Positions 43,890-52,950 of a DNA stretch of 64,000 bases are shown here, piece after piece. Position 1 is the first letter of the stretch, and each line of letters starts with the position of its first letter. This DNA is from Pseudomaricurvus sp033283175 (lineage in GTDB: Bacteria; Pseudomonadota; Gammaproteobacteria; Pseudomonadales; Cellvibrionaceae): the NCBI GenBank assembly GCA_033283175.1, contig JAWMQM010000003.1:558001-622000 (forward strand), in the 5' to 3' direction. The translations under genes were made by a program, and so were the position numbers. The notes beneath the pieces are model-generated. The model saw only the letters and a program-made list of their open reading frames with translations. It searched no databases and was not told the origin of the DNA.

Positions 43890-46800
43890 ATGTCTATGTT
43901 TCCTTCAAGAAAAATAAATGAGATTTCAGCGGTAATTCTCGCTGTGACTTTGGCTGGTTGTTCAGCATCAGAGGATACTTCAATAGATCCGATGGTCAGG
44001 GAAGAGCTGGTTAGCAATTTCCAATCCCCTCCGGCCGAAGCGAGACCCAGGGTATGGTGGCACTGGCTCAATGGCAATATCTCAAGGGAGGGCATCAGGA
44101 AAGACCTGGAGTGGATGCAAAGTATTGGTATTGGAGGCCTGCAGAACTTTGATGTGAACTTCGCGGTCCCGACGATTGTCGATCAACGCATCCCCTATAT
44201 GTCAGACGAGTGGAAGGACGTTTATCGGTACAGCGTTACCCTCGCGAATGAGCTTGATTTGGAGTTCGGCATTGCCGCTTCTCCAGGTTGGAGTGAGACG
44301 GGCGGCCCCTGGGTTAAGCCAGAAGACGGCATGAAAAAGCTGGTGTGGAGTGAAACGCAACTCCAGGGCGGGACCCCATTCCACGGTAAGCTGGCCATGC
44401 CACCCACTACCACCGGGCCATTTCAGGATATGGCGCCTCCGAAGGAGTTGAATCCAACCCCGAAAAGTGAAGTTGAGCCGACCTTCTATGGGGATGTGGC
44501 CGTACTGGCGTATCCGGCGATTGATGACGAGGTCGGTGGCGCCAACCCGGTTATAACATTGGCGGATGGCACAGGGGTTGCGGTTGATACACTCATCGAC
44601 GGTAAATTCAATACCGGTACCGAGCTTCCTCGTCCTACCGCTGACAAACCGCTGCAGTTGCTGGTCACATACCCTGCAGCCCAAACCGTTCGTTCAGCAA
44701 CGGTATTCTTCCCGGATGTGGCGGATATCTATTCCGGAGCCACCATGGAGGCAGCGTTGGAGGTGCGTGAGCCTGACGGTGACTGGCGAAGTCTGAGCGA
44801 TATCCATCTCAGCACCGTGCCCACGACGGTGAGCTTTGAGACTGTAGAGGCCAGTCAGTTTCGGGTATCACTGAAGCCTGTGGAAAAGACCCAATCCAAT
44901 TCCAATGGTTTTGCGCCGGGCTTTAACATGGCCTACATGGAGGCTATCGCCAAACTCTTTGGCGCGAAGTCCATGGCCATCAATGAGCTGCAACTGTCAA
45001 GCGAGCCACGTATTCACCAGTTTGAGGTGAAAGCCGGATTTTCTGTAGCCAGGGATTACTACGCTCTCGAATCCCGGGAGGCACTGGCTGATGTTGCAGT
45101 CCCCGTCGAGGCTGTCATCGACCTGACCGACAGGTTACAGGCCGACGGTAGCCTGGAGTGGACACCCCCTGCAGGGAAATGGACTGTTCTGCGCGTGGGA
45201 TACTCGCTGCTTGGCAAGACCAATCATCCGGCAGTGGCAGAGGCGACTGGTCTTGAAGTGGATAAGCTCGATGGGAAAGCCGTTCGTGCTTATGTTGAAA
45301 CCTATATTCAGAATTATCGCGAAGCCGTTGGAGCCGATCTGATTGGGCCTAAAGGCATCAGTGCCATACTGACCGACAGTACCGAAGTTGGGGCGTTTAA
45401 CTGGACGCCCGGCATGCTGGAAAAGTTCAGTGAACTGCGCGGCTATGATGCAAGACCATGGTTGCCGACATTAGTGGGAAAAATCGTTGGCTCACGTAAG
45501 GAGAGCGATAAGTTCCTCTATGATTTTCGTCGTACCATCTCGGAACTTCACGCGACAGAGCACTATGGTACCGTGGCTCAGGTGGCCCATGAGAATGGCC
45601 TTGAAGTTTACAGTGAATCCCTGGAAGGTTGGCGTCCATCATTAGGCGACGATATGGGAATGCGGCGCTTTGCGGATTACCCCATGGCCGCCTTCTGGTC
45701 CTATCGGCGGGAAGAGGGGCCCAAACCACTCTATTTTGCCGATACCCGTGGCGCCGCATCGGTCGCGCACCTGTATGGCCGGAAGATGGCAGCGGCTGAG
45801 TCCATGACCTCCACCCGTCACCCTTGGGAGCACGTGCCTAAGGATCTGAAGCGCGTTGTGGATCTGGAAATGCTGCATGGGATCAACCGGATTGTTATTC
45901 ATTCTTCGGTACATCAGCCAGTCGATGACAGGAAGCCCGGGCTATCCCTGCGGCATATCGGCCAGTTCTTCAACCGCCATACGGCGTGGGCCGATATGGC
46001 TCGTCCCTGGATCGATTACATTGCCAGGAGCAGTTACCTTCTGCAGCAAGGTCGTTTTGTCGCCGATGTGGGCTATTTCTATGGCGAAGAAGCCCCACTG
46101 GGGCCACAGACATGGGATGGCTATTTCACCGATGTGCCAACACGTTACGGCTACGATTTCGTGAACCCGGATGCGGTAATGACGCTTTTCAGTGTTAAGG
46201 ATGGCAATCTGGTGACCGCAGGGGGCGCCAGCTACAAGGTGCTCTATCTTGGGGGGACATCCAGGCGTATGACATTGGGCATGTTGAAACGCCTTGAAGC
46301 GCTGGTGCTTGACGGTGCCACTATCGTGGGGCAGCCGCCAGGTAGCTCTCCCGCACGATCGGACGACGAGGATCAATTTCATACCCTTGTCAATCGCCTC
46401 TGGTCTGGCAAGCAGGTAACCAATGTGGGTAAAGGACGTGTTATTGCCAGTAATGATGTGGAGTCTGCGCTGGGTATGATTGACGTTGTGCCAGATGTTG
46501 AAGTGCTTTCTCAGCGCCAGGATACCGATATTCAGTTTGTTCACCGCCAGTTACCGGGCGGCGATATCTATTTTCTGAGTAATCGCAATAACCACGCTGA
46601 AACCGTAGACCTGCGCTTCCGGGTAAGTGGTAAAGCGCCTCAACTCTGGAATGCAGCCACCGGTGAGATGAGTCCTGTCTCCTACCGTATCGATGATGGG
46701 GTGACAACAGTTCCGCTTGGGTTTGCTGCTGAAGAATCCGGTTTCCTGGTGTTTCTGGATACGGCTGCAGAGGATTCATACCGTGCACCGGAAGTTCGTG

Positions 46801-47291
46801 CCGTCCCTGTGGCCGAGCTCGGCGGCTTCTGGAGTGTCTCCTTCCAGGAGGGACACGGCGTGCCGTCTGGCGTAGTAATGGAAGAGCTGACACCGTTGAA
46901 CGAGAACAGCGATGTTGGAATCAAGTATTTCTCGGGCGTTTCGTCCTATCGCACTACGTTTGACGTAACAAGCGGAATGCAGCAACTGAGCTCGCTGTTA
47001 CTGGATCTTGGCAAAGTTGGTGATTTGGCTGAGGTCCTGGTTAATGGTAAGTCTGCCGGAATTGCTTGGTTGCCACCCTATCGGGTTGATATCAGTGGCT
47101 TGACGACGGTGGGGGAAAATCAGCTGGAAATACGTGTCGCCAATCGTTGGGTAAATCGGCTCATTGGTGATATGCAGCCAGATGCTGAGAAGATTACCTT
47201 CACAGTCACGCCAACCTATCAGGCTGATGCGCCACTGCGGGAGTCCGGCCTGATGGGACCTGTAACACTCATGACAACATCCGTTAAATAA
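43890..47291 (+). CDS. GH106-type alpha-L-rhamnosidase lipoprotein
   Basis: A 1133-residue exported glycoside hydrolase. Lipobox L21-A-G-C24. The segment ARPRVWWHWLNGNISREGIRKDLEWMQSIGIGGLQNFDV (about 51-90) is the hallmark of family GH106, whose members cleave alpha-L-rhamnosides of pectin or flavonoid glycosides. The catalytic (beta/alpha)8 barrel continues with EFGIAASPGWSETGGPWV and FADYPMAAFWSYRREEGP; the C-terminal 130 residues form a beta-sandwich (VLVNGKSAGIAWLPPYRVDIS). Length is normal for the family. It is paired with the lipoprotein esterase, so both act at the cell envelope. A terminator follows. No other start has better support than ATG 43890. Confidence 0.88.
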   Translation: MSMFPSRKINEISAVILAVTLAGCSASEDTSIDPMVREELVSNFQSPPAEARPRVWWHWLNGNISREGIRKDLEWMQSIGIGGLQNFDVNFAVPTIVDQRIPYMSDEWKDVYRYSVTLANELDLEFGIAASPGWSETGGPWVKPEDGMKKLVWSETQLQGGTPFHGKLAMPPTTTGPFQDMAPPKELNPTPKSEVEPTFYGDVAVLAYPAIDDEVGGANPVITLADGTGVAVDTLIDGKFNTGTELPRPTADKPLQLLVTYPAAQTVRSATVFFPDVADIYSGATMEAALEVREPDGDWRSLSDIHLSTVPTTVSFETVEASQFRVSLKPVEKTQSNSNGFAPGFNMAYMEAIAKLFGAKSMAINELQLSSEPRIHQFEVKAGFSVARDYYALESREALADVAVPVEAVIDLTDRLQADGSLEWTPPAGKWTVLRVGYSLLGKTNHPAVAEATGLEVDKLDGKAVRAYVETYIQNYREAVGADLIGPKGISAILTDSTEVGAFNWTPGMLEKFSELRGYDARPWLPTLVGKIVGSRKESDKFLYDFRRTISELHATEHYGTVAQVAHENGLEVYSESLEGWRPSLGDDMGMRRFADYPMAAFWSYRREEGPKPLYFADTRGAASVAHLYGRKMAAAESMTSTRHPWEHVPKDLKRVVDLEMLHGINRIVIHSSVHQPVDDRKPGLSLRHIGQFFNRHTAWADMARPWIDYIARSSYLLQQGRFVADVGYFYGEEAPLGPQTWDGYFTDVPTRYGYDFVNPDAVMTLFSVKDGNLVTAGGASYKVLYLGGTSRRMTLGMLKRLEALVLDGATIVGQPPGSSPARSDDEDQFHTLVNRLWSGKQVTNVGKGRVIASNDVESALGMIDVVPDVEVLSQRQDTDIQFVHRQLPGGDIYFLSNRNNHAETVDLRFRVSGKAPQLWNAATGEMSPVSYRIDDGVTTVPLGFAAEESGFLVFLDTAAEDSYRAPEVRAVPVAELGGFWSVSFQEGHGVPSGVVMEELTPLNENSDVGIKYFSGVSSYRTTFDVTSGMQQLSSLLLDLGKVGDLAEVLVNGKSAGIAWLPPYRVDISGLTTVGENQLEIRVANRWVNRLIGDMQPDAEKITFTVTPTYQADAPLRESGLMGPVTLMTTSVK

Positions 47292-47328
47292 AGTGATACG
47301 CCTCCTGTTGTGTAGGGGGCGAACTTTC

Positions 47329-47364
47329 AAACCTTATATTGTGTCGACACATGCAAGGTTTTTT
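47329..47364 (+). terminator. intrinsic terminator after the rhamnosidase gene
   Basis: AAACCTT (47329-47335) pairs with AAGGTTT (47355-47361), the inner part continues with the 12-base palindrome TGTGTCGACACA, and a T-run (47359-47364) follows. It lies 37 bases after the stop. Confidence 0.8.
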
Positions 47365-47497
47365 GTATTTGGTCACCTATTTCTGCCGACCTTCTGTTAC
47401 GACAGGCAACAGCTGGTTGGTCAGGTGCCGTTCCTGAGTGACAGTGGATGCCGGAATGAAAAAGGTTCCGGCAATTCATGGTGTAGATCTTTGGAGC

Positions 47498-47974
47498 TCA
47501 GGCTTCGCGGGTGGCAACATCTGCGAAGACAAGAAAGATAATGCTGAGTCCCCCGAGCAGGGACGAGTAATAAAGGGCAAACCCGGAAATTTCAGATAGA
47601 AATGTGTTTACGATGAGGACGCCCATCGTGGAGGCGGCCAGAAGATGGATGGTGACGGTGACAGGCTTGTTAATGGCTATCACGCTCGACTTTCCCAGTT
47701 TTCGCAAGGGGTAGACGAGCACAATCCACAGCAGCACTGAAAAGCCGAGATGAACTCCGGAAACAACGCCCCAGAACAGCGGACCAATCTCGCGAATAGC
47801 CGATAGCCACACGGGCACCAGACAGGCAATCATCTGCACCAGGGATGACAGCAAAATGGTTAAAAACCGGTGCCTTTCAATAGGAGGCAAGGGGCGCTGA
47901 AATGCAGCGACAACGCTGGCGAAGCCGGCCAGGGCTGCGGCCAGTTGTGAGTGTGTTAACAATATCGATTCCAT
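47498..47974 (-). CDS. four-helix membrane protein of unknown function
   Basis: A 158-residue hydrophobic protein with four likely transmembrane helices (about 10-28, 38-60, 66-90, 104-150 in two parts), short polar loops and no recognised motif. It is the only minus-strand gene between the rhamnosidase and the flavoprotein operon and interrupts the otherwise plus-strand locus. No ribosome-binding site stands out before the ATG. It could be a small solute-permeable or regulatory membrane protein; I cannot assign a role. Confidence 0.6.
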   Translation of the reverse strand: MESILLTHSQLAAALAGFASVVAAFQRPLPPIERHRFLTILLSSLVQMIACLVPVWLSAIREIGPLFWGVVSGVHLGFSVLLWIVLVYPLRKLGKSSVIAINKPVTVTIHLLAASTMGVLIVNTFLSEISGFALYYSSLLGGLSIIFLVFADVATREA

Positions 47975-48426
47975 CAGCTGTTCATTCGGCCTTGTTTAAG
48001 AGTGATTCTGAGACTAATTTTGCTCTGTGGTTCATAAAGTGTCTTCTACTTTTATAGCATGTTTTTTGTGGTCGAAACCTTCTGGTCTGCAGGAGCAAGC
48101 ATTGGTGCGTTTGTGCCCGACCGGCTTCGTTACCTTGGTTACCGATATTGGATCATCGATAGTTGATCCCGGACCTGGTTGTGGAGGACGCCCGTATCCG
48201 GTAAACAGACCCGCGGGAGTGAGGGAGGGATGACTATCGAGTGTTCATGGCCCCCTGATTCTTCGTTAACAATAATTATCCAAAGCGTACTGTAAACGTT
48301 TACATGCCTGTGTTTCAATAGTGATCCGGCCCTGGTGCCCGGAGGATCGGAGAGCGTTGCCCTGAAGAGGTAGTGGCCTCTACGGGAAAGTGAAAAACCT
48401 CATATAAAAAAACAGAGGAATCCACA
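47975..48426. promoter_or_regulatory. 452-base promoter region with LacI operator
   Basis: No gene is visible. TTAACA (48266-48271), 16 bases, and TACTGT (48288-48293) make a plausible -35/-10 pair. The perfect LacI palindrome TGTAAACGTTTACA (48291-48304) overlaps the -10 end and start region, an ideal repressor position, 123 bases before the first gene of the flavoprotein operon. Confidence 0.75.
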
Positions 48427-49050
48427 ATGAATCGAAGAGAGTTTCTGCAGTGTGCTGCCGTCCTGGTGGGTAGTGCAGGCATCCCCTCGGGGGCTCTGGC
48501 CCTGACCTCAGAACAGATGACCTATCTTGCGGCGGCGGACGACTATGTCAAGCAGCCCGCCAGCCTGTTCTCCAGCCGGCAGCGTGCCATTATTGCGGCT
48601 GCCGCAGAGATCATCATTCCACGAACCGATACCCCTGGTGCCAATGATGCCGGCGTTCCTCACTTTATCGAGCTGATGGTGCAGGACTGGTTCAATGATG
48701 ACGAGCGGACCATTTTCATGGCGGGGCTTAAAGACCTGGAAACCCGGGTGCCCACAGAGCAGGGAGCAGACTTCCATAAACTTGATGCTGACCGCCAATT
48801 GGCCGTTCTCGAAGCTCTCGAAGCCGATGCCAGCGACAGCCCCTGGTATGCCCAGGGAATGCGCCGCGCCGCACCCGGTGAAGCCCCTTTTATCGGTCAG
48901 CTCAAGGAGCTCACCATCTGGGGTTTCTTTACGTCAGAGGTTGGGGCCAAACAAGTGTTGCGTTACAACCCTATGCCGATGAAATTTGATGGCCACTATC
49001 CGCGTCAGCCTGGGGATACCACCTGGGCGCCTTTTGCGTTTTACCGCTGA
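48427..49050 (+). CDS. gluconate 2-dehydrogenase subunit 3-family protein
   Basis: A 207-residue exported small subunit. MNRREFLQCAAVLVGSAG is a twin-arginine-like signal; the mature part contains SSRQRAIIAAAAEIIIPRTDTPGANDAGVPHFIELMV, the family signature, and FFTSEVGAKQVLRYNPMP near the end. Such small subunits travel with a GMC flavoprotein across the membrane (hitchhiker) and stabilise it. The GMC gene starts 31 bases after its stop. The set matches FAD-dependent glucoside 3-dehydrogenase and gluconate/sorbitol dehydrogenases; in a locus of glycoside-handling enzymes the 3-dehydrogenase role is more attractive. First gene of a LacI-controlled operon. Confidence 0.92.
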   Translation: MNRREFLQCAAVLVGSAGIPSGALALTSEQMTYLAAADDYVKQPASLFSSRQRAIIAAAAEIIIPRTDTPGANDAGVPHFIELMVQDWFNDDERTIFMAGLKDLETRVPTEQGADFHKLDADRQLAVLEALEADASDSPWYAQGMRRAAPGEAPFIGQLKELTIWGFFTSEVGAKQVLRYNPMPMKFDGHYPRQPGDTTWAPFAFYR

Positions 49051-49081
49051 GTTGACGGACCTGAATACGGATAACCTGATT

Positions 49082-50791
49082 ATGATTACAACCAAAAATT
49101 ACGACTTCGATGCCATTGTGGTGGGTTCCGGTATTACCGGCGGCTGGGCGGCCAAAGAACTGACTGAAAAGGGCCTGCGTGTATTGGTACTGGAACGCGG
49201 GCGCGATCTTCAGCATGGTACAGGCTACCTTGGAGAACATGCACCGAGCTGGAAGCTGCCGTTCAACGGGAAGCCCCAGCGTGAGCTGGAGGCAGAAAAC
49301 TACCCCGTACAGAGTCAGGTTTATGCCTTTCGTACGGCAAACATGCAGTTTTGGAATAATGACAAACTGAACCCCTACGCCACCGACGAGGGCACGCCTT
49401 TTCAGTGGTTCCGCGGTGGTGTGGTGGGTGGTCGATCCCTGATGTGGGGGCGCCAGACCTACCGCTGGAGTGATGAGGATTTCAAGGCGAATGCCAAAGA
49501 TGGCCACGGTATCCCCTGGCCGGTGAACTATGAGGAGATTGCTCCCTGGTACAGCTATGTTGAAAAGTTCATAGGTGTAAACGGTCGCAAGGAGGGCTTG
49601 CCACAACTGCCAGATGGTGAATTCCAGAAGCCGATGCCGTGGTTCGCGCTGGAAGAAACCATCCAGAAGAGACTGAAGAAGAGCGCGCCGGAAATTACCC
49701 TTACCAACGCCCGCACCGCAATACTGACCGAAGACTTGCCAGGGCGCAGCGCCTGTCACTACTGCGGCCCTTGTGAAAACGGCTGTTCCACCGGCAGTTA
49801 CTTCAGCTCGCAGAGCTCTACCTTGCCGGCCGCACGTGCCACCAAAAAGATGACCCTGCGCCCCAATTCGGTGGTCGAGCGACTGGAGTATGACAAAGCC
49901 AGCGGCAAGATCAGTGGCGTGCACGTCATCGACTCGGAAACCATGGAGCGTCATGTGTTCACTGCCAGGGTGGTATTCCTGTGTGCATCCACGGTTGGCA
50001 CCGCGCAATTGCTGCTCAACTCTACCAGTGAAGAGTTTCCCAACGGGCTGGCTAACAGCAGCGGTGTGTTGGGGAAAAACCTGATGGATCACTTCCTCGG
50101 TATCGGCACGGTTGGCATGTTTACCGAACATCTCGACAGTTACTATTACGGTAACAGGCCCACCGGGCTGTATATTCCGCGTTTTCGCAATTTGCCCGGC
50201 AAAAAAGAGGAGCTCGGTTTTGTGCGTGGTTACGGCTACCAGACCATGATCAACAGCACCAACTGGACAACCGGCATGAACCAGAAGGGATTTGGTGCCG
50301 GCCTGAAGAACAATCTGAGTGGCATACCCGGTCAGTGGATTTTTTATGCCGGTGGTTTCGGCGAATGTTTGCCGAATCCCAAAAACCGAATTTACCTGAG
50401 CCAGAAGAAAGATCGCTTCGGTATTCCCCAGGTCGCCTTCGAGTTTAATTGGGGCGAGAATGAAAAGGCTATGGCGAGGGACATTCAGGCACAGGGCAAG
50501 CGCATCGTAGATGCTGCAGGCTCTGTTTTCACGATGTCTTTTGGTGATGTGGAGAATTTGTCAATCCCTGGCTCCGGCATCCATGAAATGGGTACAGCAC
50601 GTATGGGGGATGACCCGACTCAATCTGTTTTGAACAAGTATAACCAGGCCCACGATGTGCCTAACCTGTTTGTCACAGATGGCTCCTTTATGGCGTCGTC
50701 CTCATGTGTGAACCCGTCGTTGACGTATATGGCGTTTACAGCCCGTGCCTGTGACTATGCGGTCAAACAGATGGCTGCCGGTGTTATTTGA
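49082..50791 (+). CDS. GMC-family FAD oxidoreductase, glucoside-3-dehydrogenase-like catalytic subunit
   Basis: A 569-residue flavoprotein. The FAD-binding turn is V14-G-S-G-I-T-G20, the GMC signature lies around RGGVVGGRSLMWGRQTYRW, and the C-terminus has HEMGTARMGDD and CVNPSLTYMAFTARACDYAV, the second with the Asn of the catalytic His/Asn pair replaced or shifted relative to glucose oxidases. CHYCGPCENGC (about 225-235) is a cysteine cluster typical of the gluconate/glucoside dehydrogenase group and could hold an iron-sulfur centre. It would oxidise the C3 hydroxyl of a sugar and hand electrons to a cytochrome c. ATG 49082 is preferred; the ATG at 48986 overlaps the small-subunit gene. Confidence 0.9.
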   Translation: MITTKNYDFDAIVVGSGITGGWAAKELTEKGLRVLVLERGRDLQHGTGYLGEHAPSWKLPFNGKPQRELEAENYPVQSQVYAFRTANMQFWNNDKLNPYATDEGTPFQWFRGGVVGGRSLMWGRQTYRWSDEDFKANAKDGHGIPWPVNYEEIAPWYSYVEKFIGVNGRKEGLPQLPDGEFQKPMPWFALEETIQKRLKKSAPEITLTNARTAILTEDLPGRSACHYCGPCENGCSTGSYFSSQSSTLPAARATKKMTLRPNSVVERLEYDKASGKISGVHVIDSETMERHVFTARVVFLCASTVGTAQLLLNSTSEEFPNGLANSSGVLGKNLMDHFLGIGTVGMFTEHLDSYYYGNRPTGLYIPRFRNLPGKKEELGFVRGYGYQTMINSTNWTTGMNQKGFGAGLKNNLSGIPGQWIFYAGGFGECLPNPKNRIYLSQKKDRFGIPQVAFEFNWGENEKAMARDIQAQGKRIVDAAGSVFTMSFGDVENLSIPGSGIHEMGTARMGDDPTQSVLNKYNQAHDVPNLFVTDGSFMASSSCVNPSLTYMAFTARACDYAVKQMAAGVI

Positions 50792-50804
50792 GGAAAGGTT
50801 GTCG

Positions 50805-51674
50805 ATGAATATCAGGAAAACACTGAAAATCACTGCGGTAGTGGTCGTTGTCGTGTTGCTTGCTTTTGGTGTCGGGATTTACTTCAAATTGAAGGCAAGC
50901 GGTATTATTCCCCGGGCTGACTATGAAACTGTGGCTCCGGCGATTCCGGAGATGCAACGCCCCGCCGTTCTGGTGTTAAACAAAACCAACGGCTTTATCC
51001 ATAAGGACGGTATTCCCGCTGCAGATGCCATGCTGCGGCGTATCGCTGAGCAGCGGGGGTGGGATATTTTTATCAGCAACAACGCTGCCACTCACAATGC
51101 CGGGGAACTGAAAAAGTTTGATCTCGTTGTCTGGAACAACGTCTCCGGCGATGTGCTGACGGCGGAGCAGCGCACCGCTCTGCAGCAGTGGTTACAACAG
51201 GGTGGCGGTTGGGTCGGCTTACACGCCAGCGGGGGGGATTTCAAATATCAGTGGCAGTGGTATGTGGACACACTCATTGGTGCGCAGTTTGTCGGTCATA
51301 CCATGGAACCGCAATTTCAGGATGCCGATGTGTTAGTTGACGACCCGGCTGAGGGGCTGACAGCGCATCTGAGCAAGCCATGGCGTGTTCCGGCCGAGGA
51401 GTGGTACGCCTTCGATCGCAACCCCCGCGAGCGTGGTTATGACATTCTGCTGGCTCTCGATGAATCTTCTTACATCACTCAGGGGGAGACCTGGATGGGG
51501 CAGGATCGTATGGAGGGCGAGCACCCCATTGCCTGGCGCCATCAGCTGGGCGAGGGCAGGGTATTCTACTCTGCCATTGGCCATCAGGCTGCCACTTATG
51601 GCATCCCTGAATATCAGGAATTGATCACTAGGGCCATGGAGTGGGCTATGGAGTCCGCTGCACGCGCGCACTGA
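50805..51674 (+). CDS. ThuA-like (trehalose-utilisation) domain protein, membrane-anchored
   Basis: A 289-residue protein with an N-terminal membrane anchor (about 8-27) and a class-I glutamine-amidotransferase-like ThuA domain. Characteristic pieces are FDLVVWNNVSGDVLTAEQR, QQGGGWVGLHASGGDF, FVGHTMEPQFQDADV and HPIAWRHQLGEGRVFYSAIGHQ. In rhizobia ThuA works with ThuB in the utilisation of trehalose, maltitol and sucrose through 3-keto derivatives; this homologue would process the product of the GMC dehydrogenase on the periplasmic face. GAGGAAAGG precedes ATG 50805, 13 bases after the GMC stop. A paralogue lies at 55259. Confidence 0.9.
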   Translation: MNIRKTLKITAVVVVVVLLAFGVGIYFKLKASGIIPRADYETVAPAIPEMQRPAVLVLNKTNGFIHKDGIPAADAMLRRIAEQRGWDIFISNNAATHNAGELKKFDLVVWNNVSGDVLTAEQRTALQQWLQQGGGWVGLHASGGDFKYQWQWYVDTLIGAQFVGHTMEPQFQDADVLVDDPAEGLTAHLSKPWRVPAEEWYAFDRNPRERGYDILLALDESSYITQGETWMGQDRMEGEHPIAWRHQLGEGRVFYSAIGHQAATYGIPEYQELITRAMEWAMESAARAH

Positions 51675-51889
51675 TCCCAAGGTTGGCTGATGAGGGGGCT
51701 GCCGGATCACCCTGATCCGCATCAGCTTGTCCGTCACTTCTGGTTTGGCCACTGCAGGATCGGGGTTCGCCGTAAAGCCGAAGTTAGTCCAGGTGGCTGT
51801 GTCAGCAGAGTAAATCGTGGGCCGCCACCGGGGTTTCGCTGGGTTCAGATCCGGGTAGAATAGGGCCACTTTTGCAAGACGGACAGATC

Positions 51890-52897
51890 ATGGTCACCAT
51901 CAAAGACGTTGCCAGGCTCGCCGGTGTCTCCATCGCTACGGTGTCGCGCACACTCTCAAAGCCCGACAGTGTGGCGGAGACGACCCGCGCTCGGGTGATG
52001 AAGGCGGTGACCAAAAGTGGTTATGTCACCAACGCGTTAGCCAGTAATTTCCGCCGCCGTCAAACCAACAACGTCGTCGTTCTGGTGCCGGATATCAGCA
52101 ACCCGTTTTATGCCGCGGTGATTCAGGGGATTGAGATCCGGGCGATGGATGCGGGATACCGCATTCTGCTCGGTGATACGCTGCACAATCGGGAGCGGGA
52201 GAAGGCGTACGCCCAATTGGTGCGTCAACGCCAGGCCGACGGTTTGATCTGCCTGGGACGGGAGATTCCAGCGGACCATGAATCGCGGGAGAAGAGTCCG
52301 GACGAGGTACTGCCAGTGGTGATGGCTTGTGAATACTCTGGTCCCCTAAAGGTGCCGTCCGTGGTTATTGACAATGTTCAGGCCGCTCGGGAGATAGTGC
52401 AGCACTTGCTGGAACTGGGGCACACGAGTATCGGCTTTATCAACGGCCCGGCGGAATCTCCGCTCTGCGAGGATCGTTTGCTTGGCTACAAGGGGACTCT
52501 GAAGGCAGCAAAGATTGGCTTGAAGGGCTCGCTGGTCGACGGCGGCGATTTCACCCTGGCATCAGGCTATGCTGCCGCCCAGCGCCTGCTTAAGCAACGC
52601 GACAAGCCCACAGCACTGTTCTGTGCCTGTGATGAGATGGCAATTGGCGCCATGCACGCCGCGCGGGACATGGGGCTGGAGATCCCCGGTGATCTTGCCA
52701 TCGCCGGCTTTGACGATATCGACGCGGCAGCGTACGCCTATCCACCCCTGACCACCGTGCGGCAGCCGCGCAGCGAAATAGGCCAGACCGCCATGGCACT
52801 GATGCTGGAAGCCCTTGGCGATCGTCCTTCGACGCCACGGCAGGTCATCCTGCCCCATGAGCTGGTTTTGCGAGCCTCTACCGTCGCTGCCGACTAG
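51890..52897 (+). CDS. LacI/GalR-family transcriptional regulator
   Basis: A 335-residue repressor. The N-terminal HTH is VTIKDVARLAGVSIATVSRTLSKPDSV (2-28), followed by the hinge region RRRQTNNVVVLVPDISNPFY and a periplasmic-binding-protein-like effector domain ending IAGFDDIDAAAYAYPPLTTVRQP. It is the only LacI-type regulator in the window, and three identical perfect palindromes TGTAAACGTTTACA precede the TonB, flavoprotein and Gfo/Idh transcription units. It most likely represses all three until a sugar derivative binds. The ATG at 51890 puts the HTH at the N-terminus; an upstream ATG at 51872 would add six residues. Confidence 0.95.
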   Translation: MVTIKDVARLAGVSIATVSRTLSKPDSVAETTRARVMKAVTKSGYVTNALASNFRRRQTNNVVVLVPDISNPFYAAVIQGIEIRAMDAGYRILLGDTLHNREREKAYAQLVRQRQADGLICLGREIPADHESREKSPDEVLPVVMACEYSGPLKVPSVVIDNVQAAREIVQHLLELGHTSIGFINGPAESPLCEDRLLGYKGTLKAAKIGLKGSLVDGGDFTLASGYAAAQRLLKQRDKPTALFCACDEMAIGAMHAARDMGLEIPGDLAIAGFDDIDAAAYAYPPLTTVRQPRSEIGQTAMALMLEALGDRPSTPRQVILPHELVLRASTVAAD

Positions 52898-52898
52898 T

Positions 52899-52950
52899 GG
52901 GCAGGTCGGCTTGGCATCAAGCCAGGCTCCTGCCCCCGTTACCCCGTTTT
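52899..52950. terminator. hairpin between convergent LacI and MFS genes
   Basis: GGGCAGG (52899-52905) pairs with CCTGCCC (52929-52935), with an inner TTGGC/GCCAG helix. A GTTTTT tract follows at 52946-52950 on the plus strand. It sits immediately after the regulator stop and can end its transcript; the distance to the T-run makes this less certain. Confidence 0.45.

Noticed and set aside
48027..48233. 68-codon frame in the promoter region of the flavoprotein operon
   Set aside because: No family pattern; the region is better explained as regulatory.
48971..50131. 386-codon open frame on the minus strand
   Set aside because: Antisense to the GMC flavoprotein, which has clear FAD and cysteine motifs; no ribosome-binding site or family pattern.
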